The notes: generated by a model not told the origin, from the letters alone. DNA of 64,000 nucleotides from Tigriopus japonicus (GCA_010645155.1 JAAGOF010000329.1:69126-133125); one strand, 5' to 3'; counted from the first letter of the stretch, positions 1-10,345 are shown. Made by a program: numbers and translations.

Positions 1-645
1 CAAATTTGTGTTTGCTCCATACATAAGCAAAGCACCAATTCTCCAAGAGGTAACCCTACCTTGCAATTTCCCGTTAAAAAAACTTGCTCAAGCCCAGATT
101 TCACCTCACTAAGATTTTGTTGTCAATCACCCGATTGTGACACATTAGTTGGCCCTTGTTTAAACTCCACACTAATTAAAATTCACTTTTTGCATTTCAG
201 GTAAATACCTTAGACACATATGCAGCAGGTTTGAGGATTTTCACTAAATGAACTGTACTATCATTTGGCTAACGCGTAGATGCGTTTTTGTTAAGGAAAG
301 GTTTCATTTAAACATGAACTTTGTCTTCCCGCATGTTAGATGACGTCACGGACTGTCCGTGTCGGTCGGGTATTCATAGATTTTGTTGGCCAGTCTCTAT
401 AAATCCCCAGAATCGACCTCCACCGTATTCCTATGATAGCGTCACAGACGTCAAGGTTGCGACACTCCCCCCAAGAAAACATGTAAAGGGTTTTCTTTCC
501 TTCAAGCGGATGTCTGGGCTGGTTTAATAAACCAATACCACAATACCACAGGAATCTCTGATGCGGAGCCTATCAACTCAGTCATATTTCTGCGTATCTT
601 ATTGGCGGGACTATTGGGGTGAGTGGAGAATTTCACCCCATCCTA
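1..645. other. Unassigned sequence left of the MULE-like element
   Basis: I see no supportable gene here. The open frames are short, lack recognisable motifs and overlap one another in several frames. Base composition is ordinary for the window. The last bases form the left target-site flank of the element that begins at 655. Confidence 0.5.
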
Positions 646-654
646 TGACCTATG

Positions 655-1329
655 GGTGTCCCGAACATTTACTGCCACCCAGTTGCCTGCCTATACAATT
701 TACTGCCGATTATTTTATTGCGAGTGTAATTGCCTGCCAAAGAAATTTGCTGACTCTACAATTTACTGCCTGTCTCAATTGCCTGCCTATGCAATTGACA
801 TTGTATAAAAAGCAGTGGGGTTCAAATTTTTTTCTTCCAGATTGCCTGAATTTGACCCAGCGTCTGTTTTAATGGACATGGAGATGGCACACCTAAATGC
901 CATCCGTGTCCATTGCCACGGAGCAACAACTCCATCGAGTCCTGGCACTCGGAACTCTCCAGGGTGCTGGTTGCCAAGCCCAATCTGTGGAAGTTCTGCG
1001 AGCTGGTCCGCTCTGAATTCAAACTCCAGGAAGTTCGCCTAAATGCCCTTCTGAGGGGAGAGGTCTTCCCTCAAAAACTAAAATATAGGAAACTGGACGC
1101 AAAAATCAATGAAATTGTACAAAATTTTGAAGAGCTGGATCCATTAACATATCTTGACAAATTAAGCATTGCAATTAAATCGCGGTAAATTGTATACACA
1201 GTCAATTGTAACGGCAGAAAATTCAGACTCGCAGTAAATTACATTGGCAAGCAATTACACTCGCAATAAATTAATCGGCAGTAAATTGTATAGGCAACCA
1301 ACTAGGAGGCAGTAAATTGCCGTAGCACC
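655..1329 (+). mobile_element. Non-autonomous MULE-like DNA transposon
   Basis: The 675-bp element is bounded by an exact 9-bp target duplication, TGACCTATG, at 646-654 and 1330-1338. Its termini are long inverted repeats of about 140 bp that begin GGTG. Inside each arm the motif CAATTTACTGCC recurs several times, so each terminal repeat is itself built of short subrepeats. The 9-bp duplication, the long TIRs and a MULE-type transposase remnant between them all agree with the Mutator superfamily. The coding part is internally deleted and out of frame, so movement would need a transposase from elsewhere. Confidence 0.88.
842..1188 (+). pseudogene. MULE transposase remnant (C-terminal part)
   Basis: Two pieces in different frames remain. 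The first, about 842-910, reads like the MULE core segment around a conserved acidic pair (VLMDMEMAHLNAI). The second, 913-1188, contains NNSIESWHSELSR followed by PNLWKFCELVRSEF, the typical C-terminal block of animal MULE transposases. The histidine-rich core that normally lies between them is missing, which implies an internal deletion near 907-935 plus a frame change. It encodes no functional enzyme. Assignment rests on motif recognition, supported by the surrounding TIRs and 9-bp duplication. Confidence 0.75.
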
Positions 1330-1339
1330 TGACCTATGA

Positions 1340-1890
1340 TCGAACTAGAATCTCTGTGTAAGAGGATATAACTTACATAACAGAAATGGAAAAGCAGAAT
1401 GAAGGAGACGTAATCACAATGAAGATGAAACGTGAATGAGTCTTTATCGTTCCATTCAACTGCTCGATTCAAGTACTACAAGGTTGCATGACGCGACCAC
1501 ATAGCAAACCCCCTTAAACTTGGGACTGTTTGTCACAAATATAAAAAAATATTCGATGTGGTCTGATATAAAGCTAAGGGCAATAACTCGCAACAAAGAT
1601 ATCAAGTAATGCAAGAATAGAAATCAGGGTAACACTAAGAGGACTCTACGCTTCGCTTGAAAATGCAACATGTTTCACTCTTTTCCGATTACTTTGGCTT
1701 GATGGAATTTGGAGAGGTGTTGAAGAATCATTAAGCATTCCTGCATCTTGCTTATCTGGATATGAGTCATTTGCCAAACGCAAGAAGCAACGGTTTTGAC
1801 GAAAAACACCAGAAGGAGTATCAATAGAATATGAGCGCCCAGATTAACAAATGTTCAAAACGGTTCCACCAATACATTAATTGCCATCAA
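1340..1890. other. Unassigned spacer
   Basis: No open frame with recognisable content and no paired terminal repeats were found. It separates the MULE-like element from the gypsy integrase remnant on the minus strand. Confidence 0.4.
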
Positions 1891-1894
1891 ACTG

Positions 1895-2330
1895 GGTGCT
1901 GATAATGCACTAGATCTCCTGGAAACAGTGGCTTAAGGTCTTCTCCCCATGGCGATATCCACTGCTACCTGATCGGCACCTAACCGTGAGCGATGAAATT
2001 CACCTCCAGGATTGCTTACCGGCTTGCTAACATCAGGGATGCGTATTCGTAAGTGTCGCTTGTAAATCCCCAAATGCTGGGCTGAATCCATCCGTGCGAG
2101 GTGTCACGCGCCATGCTAAGAGTGCCTCAGAGAATGCCCTGCTAGATATTGAACCGCCAACTTTTCGCAAGAGACCTTTCATTGCCTTGACAGCCAAACC
2201 ATTGCTTCGTGGATGATATGGCTATGAGGTCTCATGCCGTATTCTAAATTCCTTACAGAAGTCTGCAAAAGGCTTCCAAAATTGTGGGCCGTTGTCCAAT
2301 TTGATGTGAGCGGGCAGAACCATCAAAGAA
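1895..2330 (-). pseudogene. Gypsy-type integrase remnant
   Basis: Reading the minus strand from about 2330 downward gives KLDNGPQFWKPFADFCKEF, then a block resembling SxPYHPRSNGLAVKAMKGLL, then AFSEALLAWRVTPRTDGFSP. This order (second catalytic Asp in DNGPQF, the HPxSNGLAE-like region, the TPRxDG block) is the distal half of a Ty3/gypsy integrase core. The expected catalytic Glu after NGLA is replaced by Val, and stops and frame changes interrupt the frame. It resembles the fragment at 15.4-16.1 kb and is probably the same old family. It is too short for an open-frame caller. Confidence 0.7.
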
Positions 2331-2347
2331 GAACATCACAAATGGCC

Positions 2348-2364
2348 GTTGTTGTTGTTGTTGT
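2348..2364. repeat. (GTT)n microsatellite
   Basis: A short run of five or six GTT units. It directly follows the integrase remnant. Confidence 0.8.
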
Positions 2365-2476
2365 AGTGTAGGAGAGGCGAGCAACAAAGGGGAGGGAAGC
2401 AGCGGCAACGGTCAAACATACGCAAAATGGGTGCTACATCAAATTAGAGTGGATCAAATGACCGACAATCAAAATA

Positions 2477-3326
2477 GAGCGGTTTTTTGATCGCGTAGTC
2501 AAATGAGCGCAGAAATCCAAAGAGAGAAAAATAAAAAGAGCGCTTGTACAATTGATCGACAATAATATTAGAGTAAATGTGATGCGAATGATAAATATTT
2601 TAATGCCTGAGAGTGTAAAATACCGATAAGCTTTTACTAACACCATATACTTACATGATTTTATCCTCTCAATGCCATTTTAACCCTTTTATTCACTTAC
2701 AATCATTTGTCCCATGTCTCGTCCACACACTCGTTTATCTACCATTATGGTGTTTGAGTTCTTCTTGCAAATATTCAATTGGATTTTTCTCTTTAAAGCT
2801 AGCGATAGCTGTACAATAAGTCATGGTGTTCATCTTAAAGAAAATGTTTTTTTACAAGAATAATTCTCCCCTGACTGCTGATTGTTGATTTACTGCCCTA
2901 CCTTCACTTGTTAAAACCGATTTTCCCGTATCATAGAGAATCAGTTCCAAAGAGAGTTAGTCAAGAACATTGTGTCTTCTAAGCCATGGCTTTGTTTGAA
3001 TACAATTTTTGTGACCAATACTTCGATTGCATGAAGCTTTGCAAAACAAGTGTGATAAAATTCTAACCAAAACAAAACTTTATAAAGTCTTAAAAGAACA
3101 TTTTTTTCTGCCTTTTTGGGTTGTGGTGAAGATTCCGGACATACCTTGCTTTTTGTTCCAATGACAAATATGTAATTCTTTCTGATTTGAGACTAGCATT
3201 TCTAAATTTGATTGCGTTGATTAATATCGGTGGTAATTTGATGTTCGATCAAACGTATTGGCTCTCTTTATATTTTCTCTCTTCTGATTTCCGCGCTAAT
3301 TTCATATGGCGATCAAAAAACCGCTC
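2477..3326. mobile_element. TA-flanked inverted-repeat element (mariner-type MITE)
   Basis: The ends GAGCGGTTTTTTGATCG and its reverse complement at 3310-3326 lie between TA dinucleotides at 2475-2476 and 3327-3328. Similarity between the arms extends imperfectly for roughly 100 bp inward. The motif TCAAATnAGAG also recurs just outside and inside the left end. The 850-bp interior has no transposase. TA duplication and TIRs suggest a Tc1/mariner-type non-autonomous element, but the superfamily is not proven. Confidence 0.6.
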
Positions 3327-3332
3327 TATTTG

Positions 3333-3356
3333 CTTGTTAGTTTGTTTGTTTGTTTA
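3333..3356. repeat. (GTTT)n microsatellite
   Basis: A run of GTTT/GTTA units immediately outside the TA-flanked element, possibly the tail of an old retroposed sequence. Confidence 0.6.
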
Positions 3357-3583
3357 TTTTAGGGATTTCAAGTTTTTAAGAGAAGGAAACGTGTTTTGAA
3401 CCCTAGGCGACCCTTATTCCTATTGGAATGTTTTCAAGGGTGCCCCATCTAGTTACTGGGCATGTTCCAGAGACCTTCGGGGCACGCCCAACAGGGCCTC
3501 CAGACGTTGGAAGCCCCACTCTCAGTTGAAAGTGCCTAACCTCTTTCGAATCACTCAAAGAACCTGGATATTCCTTTACAGGC

Positions 3584-4114
3584 CTACATGCACGACACGC
3601 AGTTGCGTCTTACACATTGGTTAGAGTATGAGCTGGTTATTATCTTTGTCAATGCCTTTGACCACGTGACCCACTTGTCAGTAAAAGTTAGCTTGGCAGT
3701 TTTTATCAAAGAAGTGCTAGTCTTAGCAAAGGAAATTACCGGCAACCTTTGTAGCCATGTCAGCTTATACAAAGGCAAAAAGGAAACAAATTTCCCCTCC
3801 CCGTTTCTCTTTGAAACTAAAATTGTTGACAACTCGAGGTGTGGTGTCCTTTGCACAATTATATAAATACTTCAATTTCATCTGTTTAGTAATGTCTTTG
3901 AGCTTTAGTAATTCCAGTCCACCGAATGGTTGACTAGTGTGTGATCTCACCTTGGCACCCACGACCACGACGATCGGATAGCTTTCTTGTGAAGTGTAAA
4001 TAGACTCTTGATTGCTATGCTTTGGCCGTATGTTAGTTTATTTACTATCAGGGCTTTGTAAAGAATTGTTCGGATATTGAAGGGCAACGCGCGTTTGGCA
4101 AGAAAAAAAGTAAA
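3584..4114 (-). pseudogene. LINE A reverse transcriptase, C-terminal part
   Basis: This is the continuation of the same LINE beyond the mariner insertion. It has VFTFFLAKRALPFNIRTILYKALI and KSLFTLHKKAIRSSW, which match the post-RT region seen at 41.5-42.1 kb and 54.4-54.6 kb. It ends with a block comparable to the SFPKAWNE and KWxxxxxKxIT region of those copies. A stop and frame change near 3950 break it. Confidence 0.7.
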
Positions 4115-4116
4115 TA

Positions 4117-5406
4117 CCCGGGTGGAAATTAAGTCGGGGCCGATCACTTTAGATGCCATTTTCATGTTGTTGTTTTTAATTTTGCCGCTGTTTTTTGCTT
4201 TGCATACGGAGTCCTGCGCTAAATCAACAACTTTTGTTAAAAGCAACTCTTTCAAAACTGAATATGTTGCGGACAAACGAGGCCAAAAGGCATGAGATTG
4301 CCGCCCTCCTTCGCGCAAAGAAGCCACATAAGGAGGTCGCGGAGGTTACTGGAGCCAGCCTCCGCATGATAGGCCGGGTTTCAGCTAAAATCAAGCAAGG
4401 GGAAGGCCTTGAGGATCGACCTCGACCCAGGAGACCGGTTTCCAAGGCCACCCCGGCCATTAAACAGCAAATTAAGGCCCAAATCAAGCGCAAGCCAACA
4501 CGATCGATTCGCGATCTTGCCAAGGACAACAACATCAGCCACGTGACCGCTCAGAAGATCGTTAAAAACCTTGGGGGGAAGTCCCTCAATCGACTTGAGC
4601 GCCCTCTATTGTCTGAGGCCAATGTTGAGGCCAAACTCGCACGTTGCCGCAAGATATTAAACGACCTCAAGCGCCATGGTGACCGCATCATTATCTTCAG
4701 TGATGAAAAAACGTTCACCGTTGACCCAGTCTACAACAGGCGAAACGACCGCTTCATCAGCCTCAGGGGGGACGAGGACGCCTCCAGGTACGTGACAAAG
4801 ACAAAGCATCCGGCTTCGATCATGATGCTTGGCATCGTGGCCTCAAACGGCGCCAAGATGCCGCCAGTGTTCTGGCCTGAGGGATATCGACTCAATGCAG
4901 CCGACTACATCGAGATCCTTAAGACCAAGGTCATCCCCTGGATCAAGAGGGAGTTTAGGGACAAGTCAGTGGTGTTTCAGCAGGATGGGGCCCCTGCACA
5001 TACCAGCAAGGCCGTCCAGAACTACCTAGCCTCAGCAGTGCCATTTTGGCCAAAGGATTTCTGGCCCCCGTCCTCGCCGGACCTGAACCCCCTTGACTAC
5101 AGTGTTTGGGCGCACAAAGCTAGCAAGGCCTGCAAAGTGAGGCACCCCAACACCAAGGCTCTCAAGGCCGCGGTCAGCAGGTCCTGGGCCAAAATGCCCA
5201 AGGACTATATTGTGGCTGTGTGCAGAAAGTTTCGGCCTCGGATCGAGGCCGTCATTGAGGCTGAGGGCCGCCAAGTTCAGCAAATGTTATAATTGCAAAA
5301 TAAATGACTTAGTTTAAACGATGTTTGTGCGTAGCTCCACTGATACTCCTACTAGATCTTGTTGAAGTTGGACTCGAAAATCGGCCCCGACTTAATTTCC
5401 ACCCGG
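4117..5406 (+). mobile_element. Complete mariner-type (IS630-Tc1-mariner) transposon
   Basis: The 1,290-bp element has TIRs of about 27 bp that read CCGGGTGGAAATTAAGTCGG onward at both ends. The left end has one extra C. TA target duplications lie at 4115-4116 and 5407-5408. It contains one uninterrupted transposase frame and short flanks of 147 and 114 bp. It sits inside the reverse transcriptase of a minus-strand LINE, so it arrived after that LINE. Intact TIRs plus an open transposase make it the only complete DNA transposon in the window. Confidence 0.93.
4264..5292 (+). CDS. Mariner-type transposase, 342 aa, DD36D
   Basis: This enzyme would cut the element's own TIRs and reinsert it at TA. 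I chose the ATG at 4264 because helix-turn-helix sequence starts right after it. An upstream in-frame ATG at 4195 adds 23 unlike residues. Two HTH regions are visible at about residues 11-44 and 80-103. The catalytic Asp residues are D147 (IIFSDEKTF), D241 (VFQQDGAPAHTS) and D278 (SPDLNPLDYSVW). The last pair is separated by 36 residues. The WPPSSPDLNPLDYSVW block is characteristic of the maT/DD37D branch, so the spacing is one residue short of the usual value. Length is normal for the superfamily. No stops or frameshifts are present, so activity is possible but unproven. Confidence 0.93.
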   Translation: MLRTNEAKRHEIAALLRAKKPHKEVAEVTGASLRMIGRVSAKIKQGEGLEDRPRPRRPVSKATPAIKQQIKAQIKRKPTRSIRDLAKDNNISHVTAQKIVKNLGGKSLNRLERPLLSEANVEAKLARCRKILNDLKRHGDRIIIFSDEKTFTVDPVYNRRNDRFISLRGDEDASRYVTKTKHPASIMMLGIVASNGAKMPPVFWPEGYRLNAADYIEILKTKVIPWIKREFRDKSVVFQQDGAPAHTSKAVQNYLASAVPFWPKDFWPPSSPDLNPLDYSVWAHKASKACKVRHPNTKALKAAVSRSWAKMPKDYIVAVCRKFRPRIEAVIEAEGRQVQQML

Positions 5407-5456
5407 TAAGGTTTTCTGAACACTATTTAGAACTTGCTTGACGTGTTCCTTCCAGT

Positions 5457-6837
5457 TCAATTGTCCGTCAAGAAGGAGCCCCAAAAATTTGAATTCTCCT
5501 TTTGATCAAGACCAATTTGTTCTATGGTTTGTCCTCTTATGACGATGATAAAATTGTAGGTTACATAACGTGGACTAAACAAAATCAATTTTGTTTTCTT
5601 ACAATTCATGCGAAGTCCATCACCAAGAAACCTATCTGAAATCTTTGCCAAACAATTACTGACATCTTTCTTCATTCTTGCGAGTTCATTGCCAAACATC
5701 TGGTAGGTTATGTCATGGGCATACATTGTTGTTTTAGGGGCGTTGATTTCGGAAGATCGTCTATAAAGATAAAGAAGAACAATGGCCCCAAAATACTTCC
5801 TTGCGGAACTCCGCAAAAAAATTCAACAAATTCAGAGAAATGCCTACTAATTTCGACTTGCTGTTTTCTTTTTGGCAAAGAACTCCTGACCCATCGAATT
5901 ATATTTTGACTGAATCCGTATTTCTCCAGTTTAATCAATAAGTGGCCATGCCTAACTGTATCGAATGTTTTTTCAAGGTCGATAAATATACCAAGAGAAT
6001 GTTTAAATTTATCATAATCTGTGTTGTTTTGCAAAAAGTTGTGCACCGCGTGCATAGTTTTGCTTTAAAACCAAATTAGAAATTCGTTAGATGATCTTCT
6101 TTGAAATGTGCAAATATCTGTTGGTAAACTTATCTTTTCTAGTACTTTTGAGAGTGATGATAAAAGGCTTATAGGACGGTAGTTAGATATTTCTTCTCGA
6201 TCGCCTGCCTTGAACAGAGGCAATACTTGTGCAATTTTGAATTTTTCAGGGAAATATCCAGTGATCAGCGAAATGTTGATGAGACGACAAAGTGGTACTG
6301 ATATTTCATATTTGATTCCTTTTAAAACCATGCAAGAAAATTCATCAATACCGTGACTGGTTCTTGATGGGAGTTTGTCAATTCTCTTCATAACGTCGGA
6401 TTTATTCACTGCCTTGAAATAGTATTTACGAGAATTTGGGTTATGGGGTAAGAAATCTAAAATGTCCGAGCGAATTCTTTCTTGAGATATTTCTGCACTT
6501 ATCTTTTTTCCAATGCCTGCAAAATACTTGTTAAACGATGATGCTATTGATTCCTTACAAAAGACAGGTGCGTTATCACATTTTATCCTGGAAGGGCCAC
6601 AACTTTTCCCCTTCTCATATCCCAGGAGGGACTTTGTTCCCTTCCACACTTGGGTGGGATTTCCATGATTGATTTGAAATTTTTTTCCCAATAAATAGCC
6701 TTTGTTGTTCTTATCAATTTGAAGTAAATTTGAAAGTATGAAGTGTAACTAAGTTTATTTTCAGCGTGGGTTTGTGTTGATACTTTGCAAAAAAGTTTTT
6801 GTCGTTTTGAACACGATTTTTGGAGACCCTTTGTCAT
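5457..6837 (-). pseudogene. LINE A reverse transcriptase, N-terminal and catalytic part
   Basis: Consecutive frames carry ordered non-LTR reverse-transcriptase blocks: HGIDEFSCMVLK, then AQVLPLFKAGDREEISNYRPISLLSSLSKVLEKI in pieces, then GIFIDLEKTFDTVRHGHLL, then FCGVPQGSILGPLFFFIFIDDLP. The thumb region with LGDGLRMNCKKTKLILFS follows. The expected FADD catalytic box is decayed to MYAHDITY across a frameshift near 5710. At least two frame changes and a stop near 6064 make it non-functional. The RT fingers and palm order is clear, so the family call is secure; the clade within Jockey/CR1 is not. Confidence 0.8.
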
Positions 6838-7317
6838 CCTTAAGTTTTGTTTTTCATCTTTTTTTTGAGGGGGGAGGGGCGGATTTTTTAATACCGCTAC
6901 AAGGAATGGGATTGGAATTGATTATTATATTTTATAAAATTACCGTTTATTTGAAATTTGATCTACCAATGAGTTACTGTTGGCAGATCTGTACAACCCT
7001 TGAATAATGGGTTGGTCAGGAATTGTATTTAAAAATTTGTCCAATCCTGCCATAAATGCTGTTAGAGGATCAGCTCCTACATATTCCCGACGAAGACTAA
7101 TGGCCAATGGGTAACAAATTGAACAATGAAGGAGCCAGTTAAACAAGAGAGGAGGACTTCATTGCTCGAACAAGTCTCGATTCCCTTGGCTTTGGAGGTG
7201 CTCTCAAAACGCAGGGTTGGTCAGGGGGATTATCCCCTCCAAAAAGAGTCCCGTTTATCCCCCTTGGGATAAATGGGATTTTCCTTCAAGTAGTAAAAGG
7301 GATAATCGGGATAAACG

Positions 7318-7550
7318 GGATTTTCCTACTTTTCAAGCATTTTTTCTTACTCTTCAAGCATTTTCCCTATTTTGTAAGCAATTTTTGGTACTCTTCAAGC
7401 ATTTTTTCCTACCTTAAAAGCAATTTTCTCCTACTCTTCCAGTATTTTTTCCTACCTTAAAAGCATTTTTTCTTACTTCATGCATTTCATCCTATCTTAA
7501 AAGCAATTTTTCCTACGTTTCAAGGATTTTTTCCTCATTTCTATAATTAT
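7318..7550. repeat. Degenerate tandem repeat CTTCAAGCATTTTTTCCTAC
   Basis: About eight imperfect units of 28-33 bp alternate between CTCTTCAAGCATTTTTTCCTA and CTTAAAAGCAATTTTTCCTA forms. The array lies inside the hAT-like element at 7212-8225 and is not coding. Confidence 0.8.
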
Positions 7551-8054
7551 TCACAATTTTCCGTAACACTATATTTCCCACAAAATCTCACTTTTTCAAT
7601 TGAGTCCCACACAAAAAATGATTTCCATTAATACAATGAAAACTCTTAGGTTTTTAGCTTTTATTTGTGTGTGTTTCCGAAGTCAAAACGCAGCTTTGCA
7701 GATGCAATCTGATAAAGGCTGTCTGCTCTGTAGTTTAGTTCATTTTTGTGTCTCTGTATTACATTCACTGAGCATGAAGTTTTCTGACCTCGATAATCTT
7801 CAACTGTGGAAGACTTCTTCAATTTCATCACCACTCAATAAGTATTGTCAATTGTAAGCTTTTTGTAACATGTTTTTTTGAGTTTGATAATATATAACAA
7901 TTATGTCTGTTATATATTCTGTTAAATATTGTAAATATATTTTATTGATATTTATATTAAGCCTTTAGTATTTGATCGGCCATTTTCAGGGATGCCAAAA
8001 ATTATTCAAACATGTCAAAATCGGAACAAAATTGGCTTTATTTCGTTTATCAAC

Positions 8055-8190
8055 CGGTTCATCCGGTTTATCCTCCCATTTATCCCGTTTATCCTCCCGT
8101 TTATCCCGTTTATTCTCCCATTTATCCCGTTTATCCCCCCTTTATCCCGTTTATTCCCCAATTTATCCCGTTTATCCCCGGGTAAAGGGG
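8055..8190. repeat. Subterminal tandem repeat TTTATCCCGTTTATCCTCCC
   Basis: Roughly seven units of TTTATCCCG/TTTATCC, each 9-20 bp, form an array next to the right end of the hAT-like element. The inverse motif GGGATAAACGGGAT occurs next to the left end at 7295-7315. Such mirror-image subterminal arrays are typical transposase-binding regions in hAT elements. Confidence 0.8.
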
Positions 8191-8385
8191 ATAAATCAAA
8201 AAAGTTGATCCCCCGACCAACCCTGCTCAAAAGGCAAGTAAAACCTCTACGATCACTGCAACTGATCTCAAATCCTGGGTTAGGACAGAGCCCATGAGCG
8301 CTCTGGAAGACATACAGTATCAGATACCTTTCATACCTTCTCTGAATACTGTACAGCACTAACTTCTGAAGTCTCTCCCAATTAC

Positions 8386-8505
8386 TGATGTGTTTCGAGC
8401 CGATTTCCCGAGTTTCGAGCTCACCCGAGCCGAGTTAAAACGAGCCGAGCTTTCCCGAGCCCCCGAGTTAAACCGAGTTAAAAACGAGCCGGAAGTAGGC
8501 CCATG
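8386..8505. repeat. CGAG-rich segment starting with TACTGATGTGTTTCGAG
   Basis: The segment opens with the same 17 bases that start the hAT-like element at 16674, exactly where the LINE B sequence is interrupted (after CTCTCCCAAT). It then consists of repeated CGAG/GAGCC/GAGTTAAA motifs. No matching right end was found downstream, so it is probably a truncated relative. Confidence 0.5.
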
Positions 8506-9103
8506 ATCTTAAAGAGCTAAATACCTTAGAGGGTATATGAGGAATCTCCACCCGATATCTTTAGCTTCCAACACCATTTAGACATTCTGTATGCCCTGAA
8601 TGAGATAAATTTCTTTCCTAAAATTATTCCAACACTGAATTTCTTTAGTTTGAGTGCAGCTTGTTACAATTTTGATGTCAACTTTTTGTCGGTCTTTAGA
8701 CGCTCTAGCAATAAACTCTTTGCCATGAATTTCATGAAATCACAGCGTGACTGAAAGTTTTTCCAAATGGGGATTTGAACGAATGAGATTATGCAAAACA
8801 AAAGATCACCGCATTGGAATTGACTTTCCAGCAAATAGCTCTTTACAAAGGGATGCTCCAAATTTTCAAAGGAAAGCCTAAAGTTGCCTTCAGATTAAGA
8901 ACACGTCACCGCTACTTTTTGTAGTTATGAACTTCTCGGTTCACACTCGAGACAACAAAACGCACTGTTGACCTAGTGCAAGGAGATCTTCAGACTCTGG
9001 AGACTCAGTCACGCTGGGAAACGACAGTTGAGAGACAGCGGGAGTGCAGTCTACTTATAAATAGAAACTAGGTGATTTGTGTTTTGGAAACGTAGAATTT
9101 CTC
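8506..9103. promoter_or_regulatory. Upstream region of the P-like gene with a TATAAATA box
   Basis: No coding potential is seen. At about 9056-9063 the sequence TATAAATA lies roughly 40 bp upstream of the target site of the element at 9104. With that insertion removed, it would sit about 75 bp from the THAP-domain ATG. It could be the core promoter of the P-like transposase, which is inference from position only. Confidence 0.3.
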
Positions 9104-10318
9104 TGTAAACACTAATTGCCACAAGAATGATCACATCGGAACGGCAAGATAGGTTGCGTGACAAAAATGATGTTGTTTTGGCGGTGAAACCTACTGGGTG
9201 AAACACAAATAAGATAAGTAAATAAGGACTATGAAACCAAAAGTGAGGTGAAAAAATCTATTCAGGCTTTAGAACGAGTTTTTATCCCTATAATTTCATT
9301 CAAATGAATTGATAAACAGAATTTTAATGATTCAAAATGCATAAGAATTCCCGCTGAATTTGGCTGCACTTAATAATTTGTTATTGGATTTTTAAAAGGA
9401 GGCAAACACTATACTTCCGGCATACCATTGTTACTTCCTCGACATGTTAATAATACTTAAATGAAAATCATTTCTTTTTCACACATCTCACTCATGCACT
9501 GGATGTCCCAAGTCTTCATCTACCTTATTACCAATTTAGGTGATCAATGATCACTGATCATGCTCTGGCTATTTTTATGTTAAGTTAATGACTACACAGT
9601 GGAACAGATTTGGAAAGTTCCAGAAACAATTTTTTTAAGTTTCAAATTTGCCAAAAAATATTCCAGCTGGAATTGGACAAATAAAGTTTTTTTCTGCTTA
9701 ATTTGTTTCTTCATGGGCCAAAGTAATTTTTCATATAACTTCTGTCTGCATTTTCTGTCCTAAGATTCTAGATTTTTGTTTACGTTCTTTCACTATGAAA
9801 AAAATGGCAATCCTTTTTAGGGTCAAATTTGAACTTAAAAAAAGTATTTTTGGTCTTGCTAACATGGAAACATTTTTTTTCTATCTTCCCTAAATGTCCT
9901 CTGATTCACGAGACAACTTGGAGCAGCACTACTTATGTTTAAATCTTCTCTTTCTCCAACACAATAGCATAGCGTTGCAGCAATGCACGAAGCTCATAGG
10001 TTATAATTTTGGGTTTCCACTGCTGTAAGGGATTTTGGAATAAACTTTTTCTGTCATGAATTGGCAAAATGGTTTGCTTTTATGTAAGTTTAGGTAAGTT
10101 TGTAAAAGGTTAAGATAGGTTGGGTTAGGTAAGTTTGTAAAATGTTAGAATTGGTTAATTTAGGTTCAGATATTCTAACCTTTCCCCTTTTGTCAATATC
10201 TGTGACTTTCCCCGTTTTTCCCTGATTTAACGACGTGCTCACGGAACAAGATTATTTTTGCCACGCAACCTATCTTGCCGTTCCGACGTGATCATTCTTG
10301 TGGCAATTAGTGTTTACA
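9104..10318. mobile_element. TIR element with 9-bp target duplication
   Basis: The termini TGTAAACACTAATTGCCACA and its complement extend as an almost perfect inverted repeat of about 75 bp, with two or three mismatches. An exact 9-bp duplication, GAATTTCTC, flanks it at 9095-9103 and 10319-10327. The 1,215-bp interior is AT-rich and has no transposase. Near 10085-10165 it holds a cluster of GGTTAGGTAAG-like motifs. A 9-bp duplication would suit a MULE or Merlin relative; the superfamily is undecided. It sits just upstream of the THAP-domain ATG at 10346. Confidence 0.8.
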
Positions 10319-10345
10319 GAATTTCTCACGTCGAATAATTGGAAG

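Larger units (their letters stand above)
3420..6840 (-). mobile_element. LINE family A, copy 1 (split by mariner)
   Basis: A minus-strand non-LTR retrotransposon of the Jockey/CR1 group. Its reverse transcriptase begins near 6.8 kb and its C-terminal domain ends near 3.58 kb, with about 150 bp of probable 3' UTR below that. It is interrupted at 4117-5406 by a complete mariner-type transposon. There is no apurinic endonuclease domain, so the copy is 5' truncated or deleted. The 3' end of a family B LINE abuts it at 6862. Copies of the same family occur at 41.3-42.2 kb and 54.0-55.2 kb. Confidence 0.8.
7212..8225. mobile_element. hAT-like non-autonomous element in LINE B
   Basis: The termini are CAGGGTTGGTCAGGGGGAT on the left and the complement of CAGGGTTGGTCGGGGGATC on the right. 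Flanking LINE sequence is duplicated imperfectly: TCAAAACG on the left and TCAAAAGG on the right, a 7 of 8 match with a one-base ambiguity at the right edge. CAGGG termini and an 8-bp duplication are hAT hallmarks. The 1,014-bp interior has no transposase, but it carries subterminal GGGATAAACGGG motifs that face each other from the two ends, plus tandem arrays. Confidence 0.75.
6862..8385 (-). mobile_element. LINE family B, 3' fragment (split by hAT-like element)
   Basis: Minus-strand 3' end of a Jockey/CR1-type LINE. The coding end (residues like GADPLTAFMAGLDKFLNTIPDQP, ANSNSLVDQIS) is at 6940-7146 and upstream codons (RRYERYLILYVF, GLCPNPGFEISCSDRRGF) at 8226-8359. The two parts are collinear in other copies (49.4-50.2 kb), and here they are separated by the element at 7212-8225. 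The 3' terminus is the family signature TAGCGGTATTAAAAAATCCG followed by a C-rich tract at 6870-6895. The copy stops at about 8385, where a TACTGATGTGTTTCGAG motif begins. Confidence 0.85.

Noticed and set aside
561..872. 103-aa open frame
   Set aside because: It translates the terminal-repeat subrepeats of the MULE-like element.
4195..4263. Upstream ATG of the mariner transposase at 4195
   Set aside because: The 23 added residues are unlike transposase N-termini, and the ATG at 4264 gives the usual length and start.
8055..8190. CRISPR-like array of TTTATCCCG units
   Set aside because: Units are directly tandem without unique spacers, inside a hAT-like element in a eukaryotic context.
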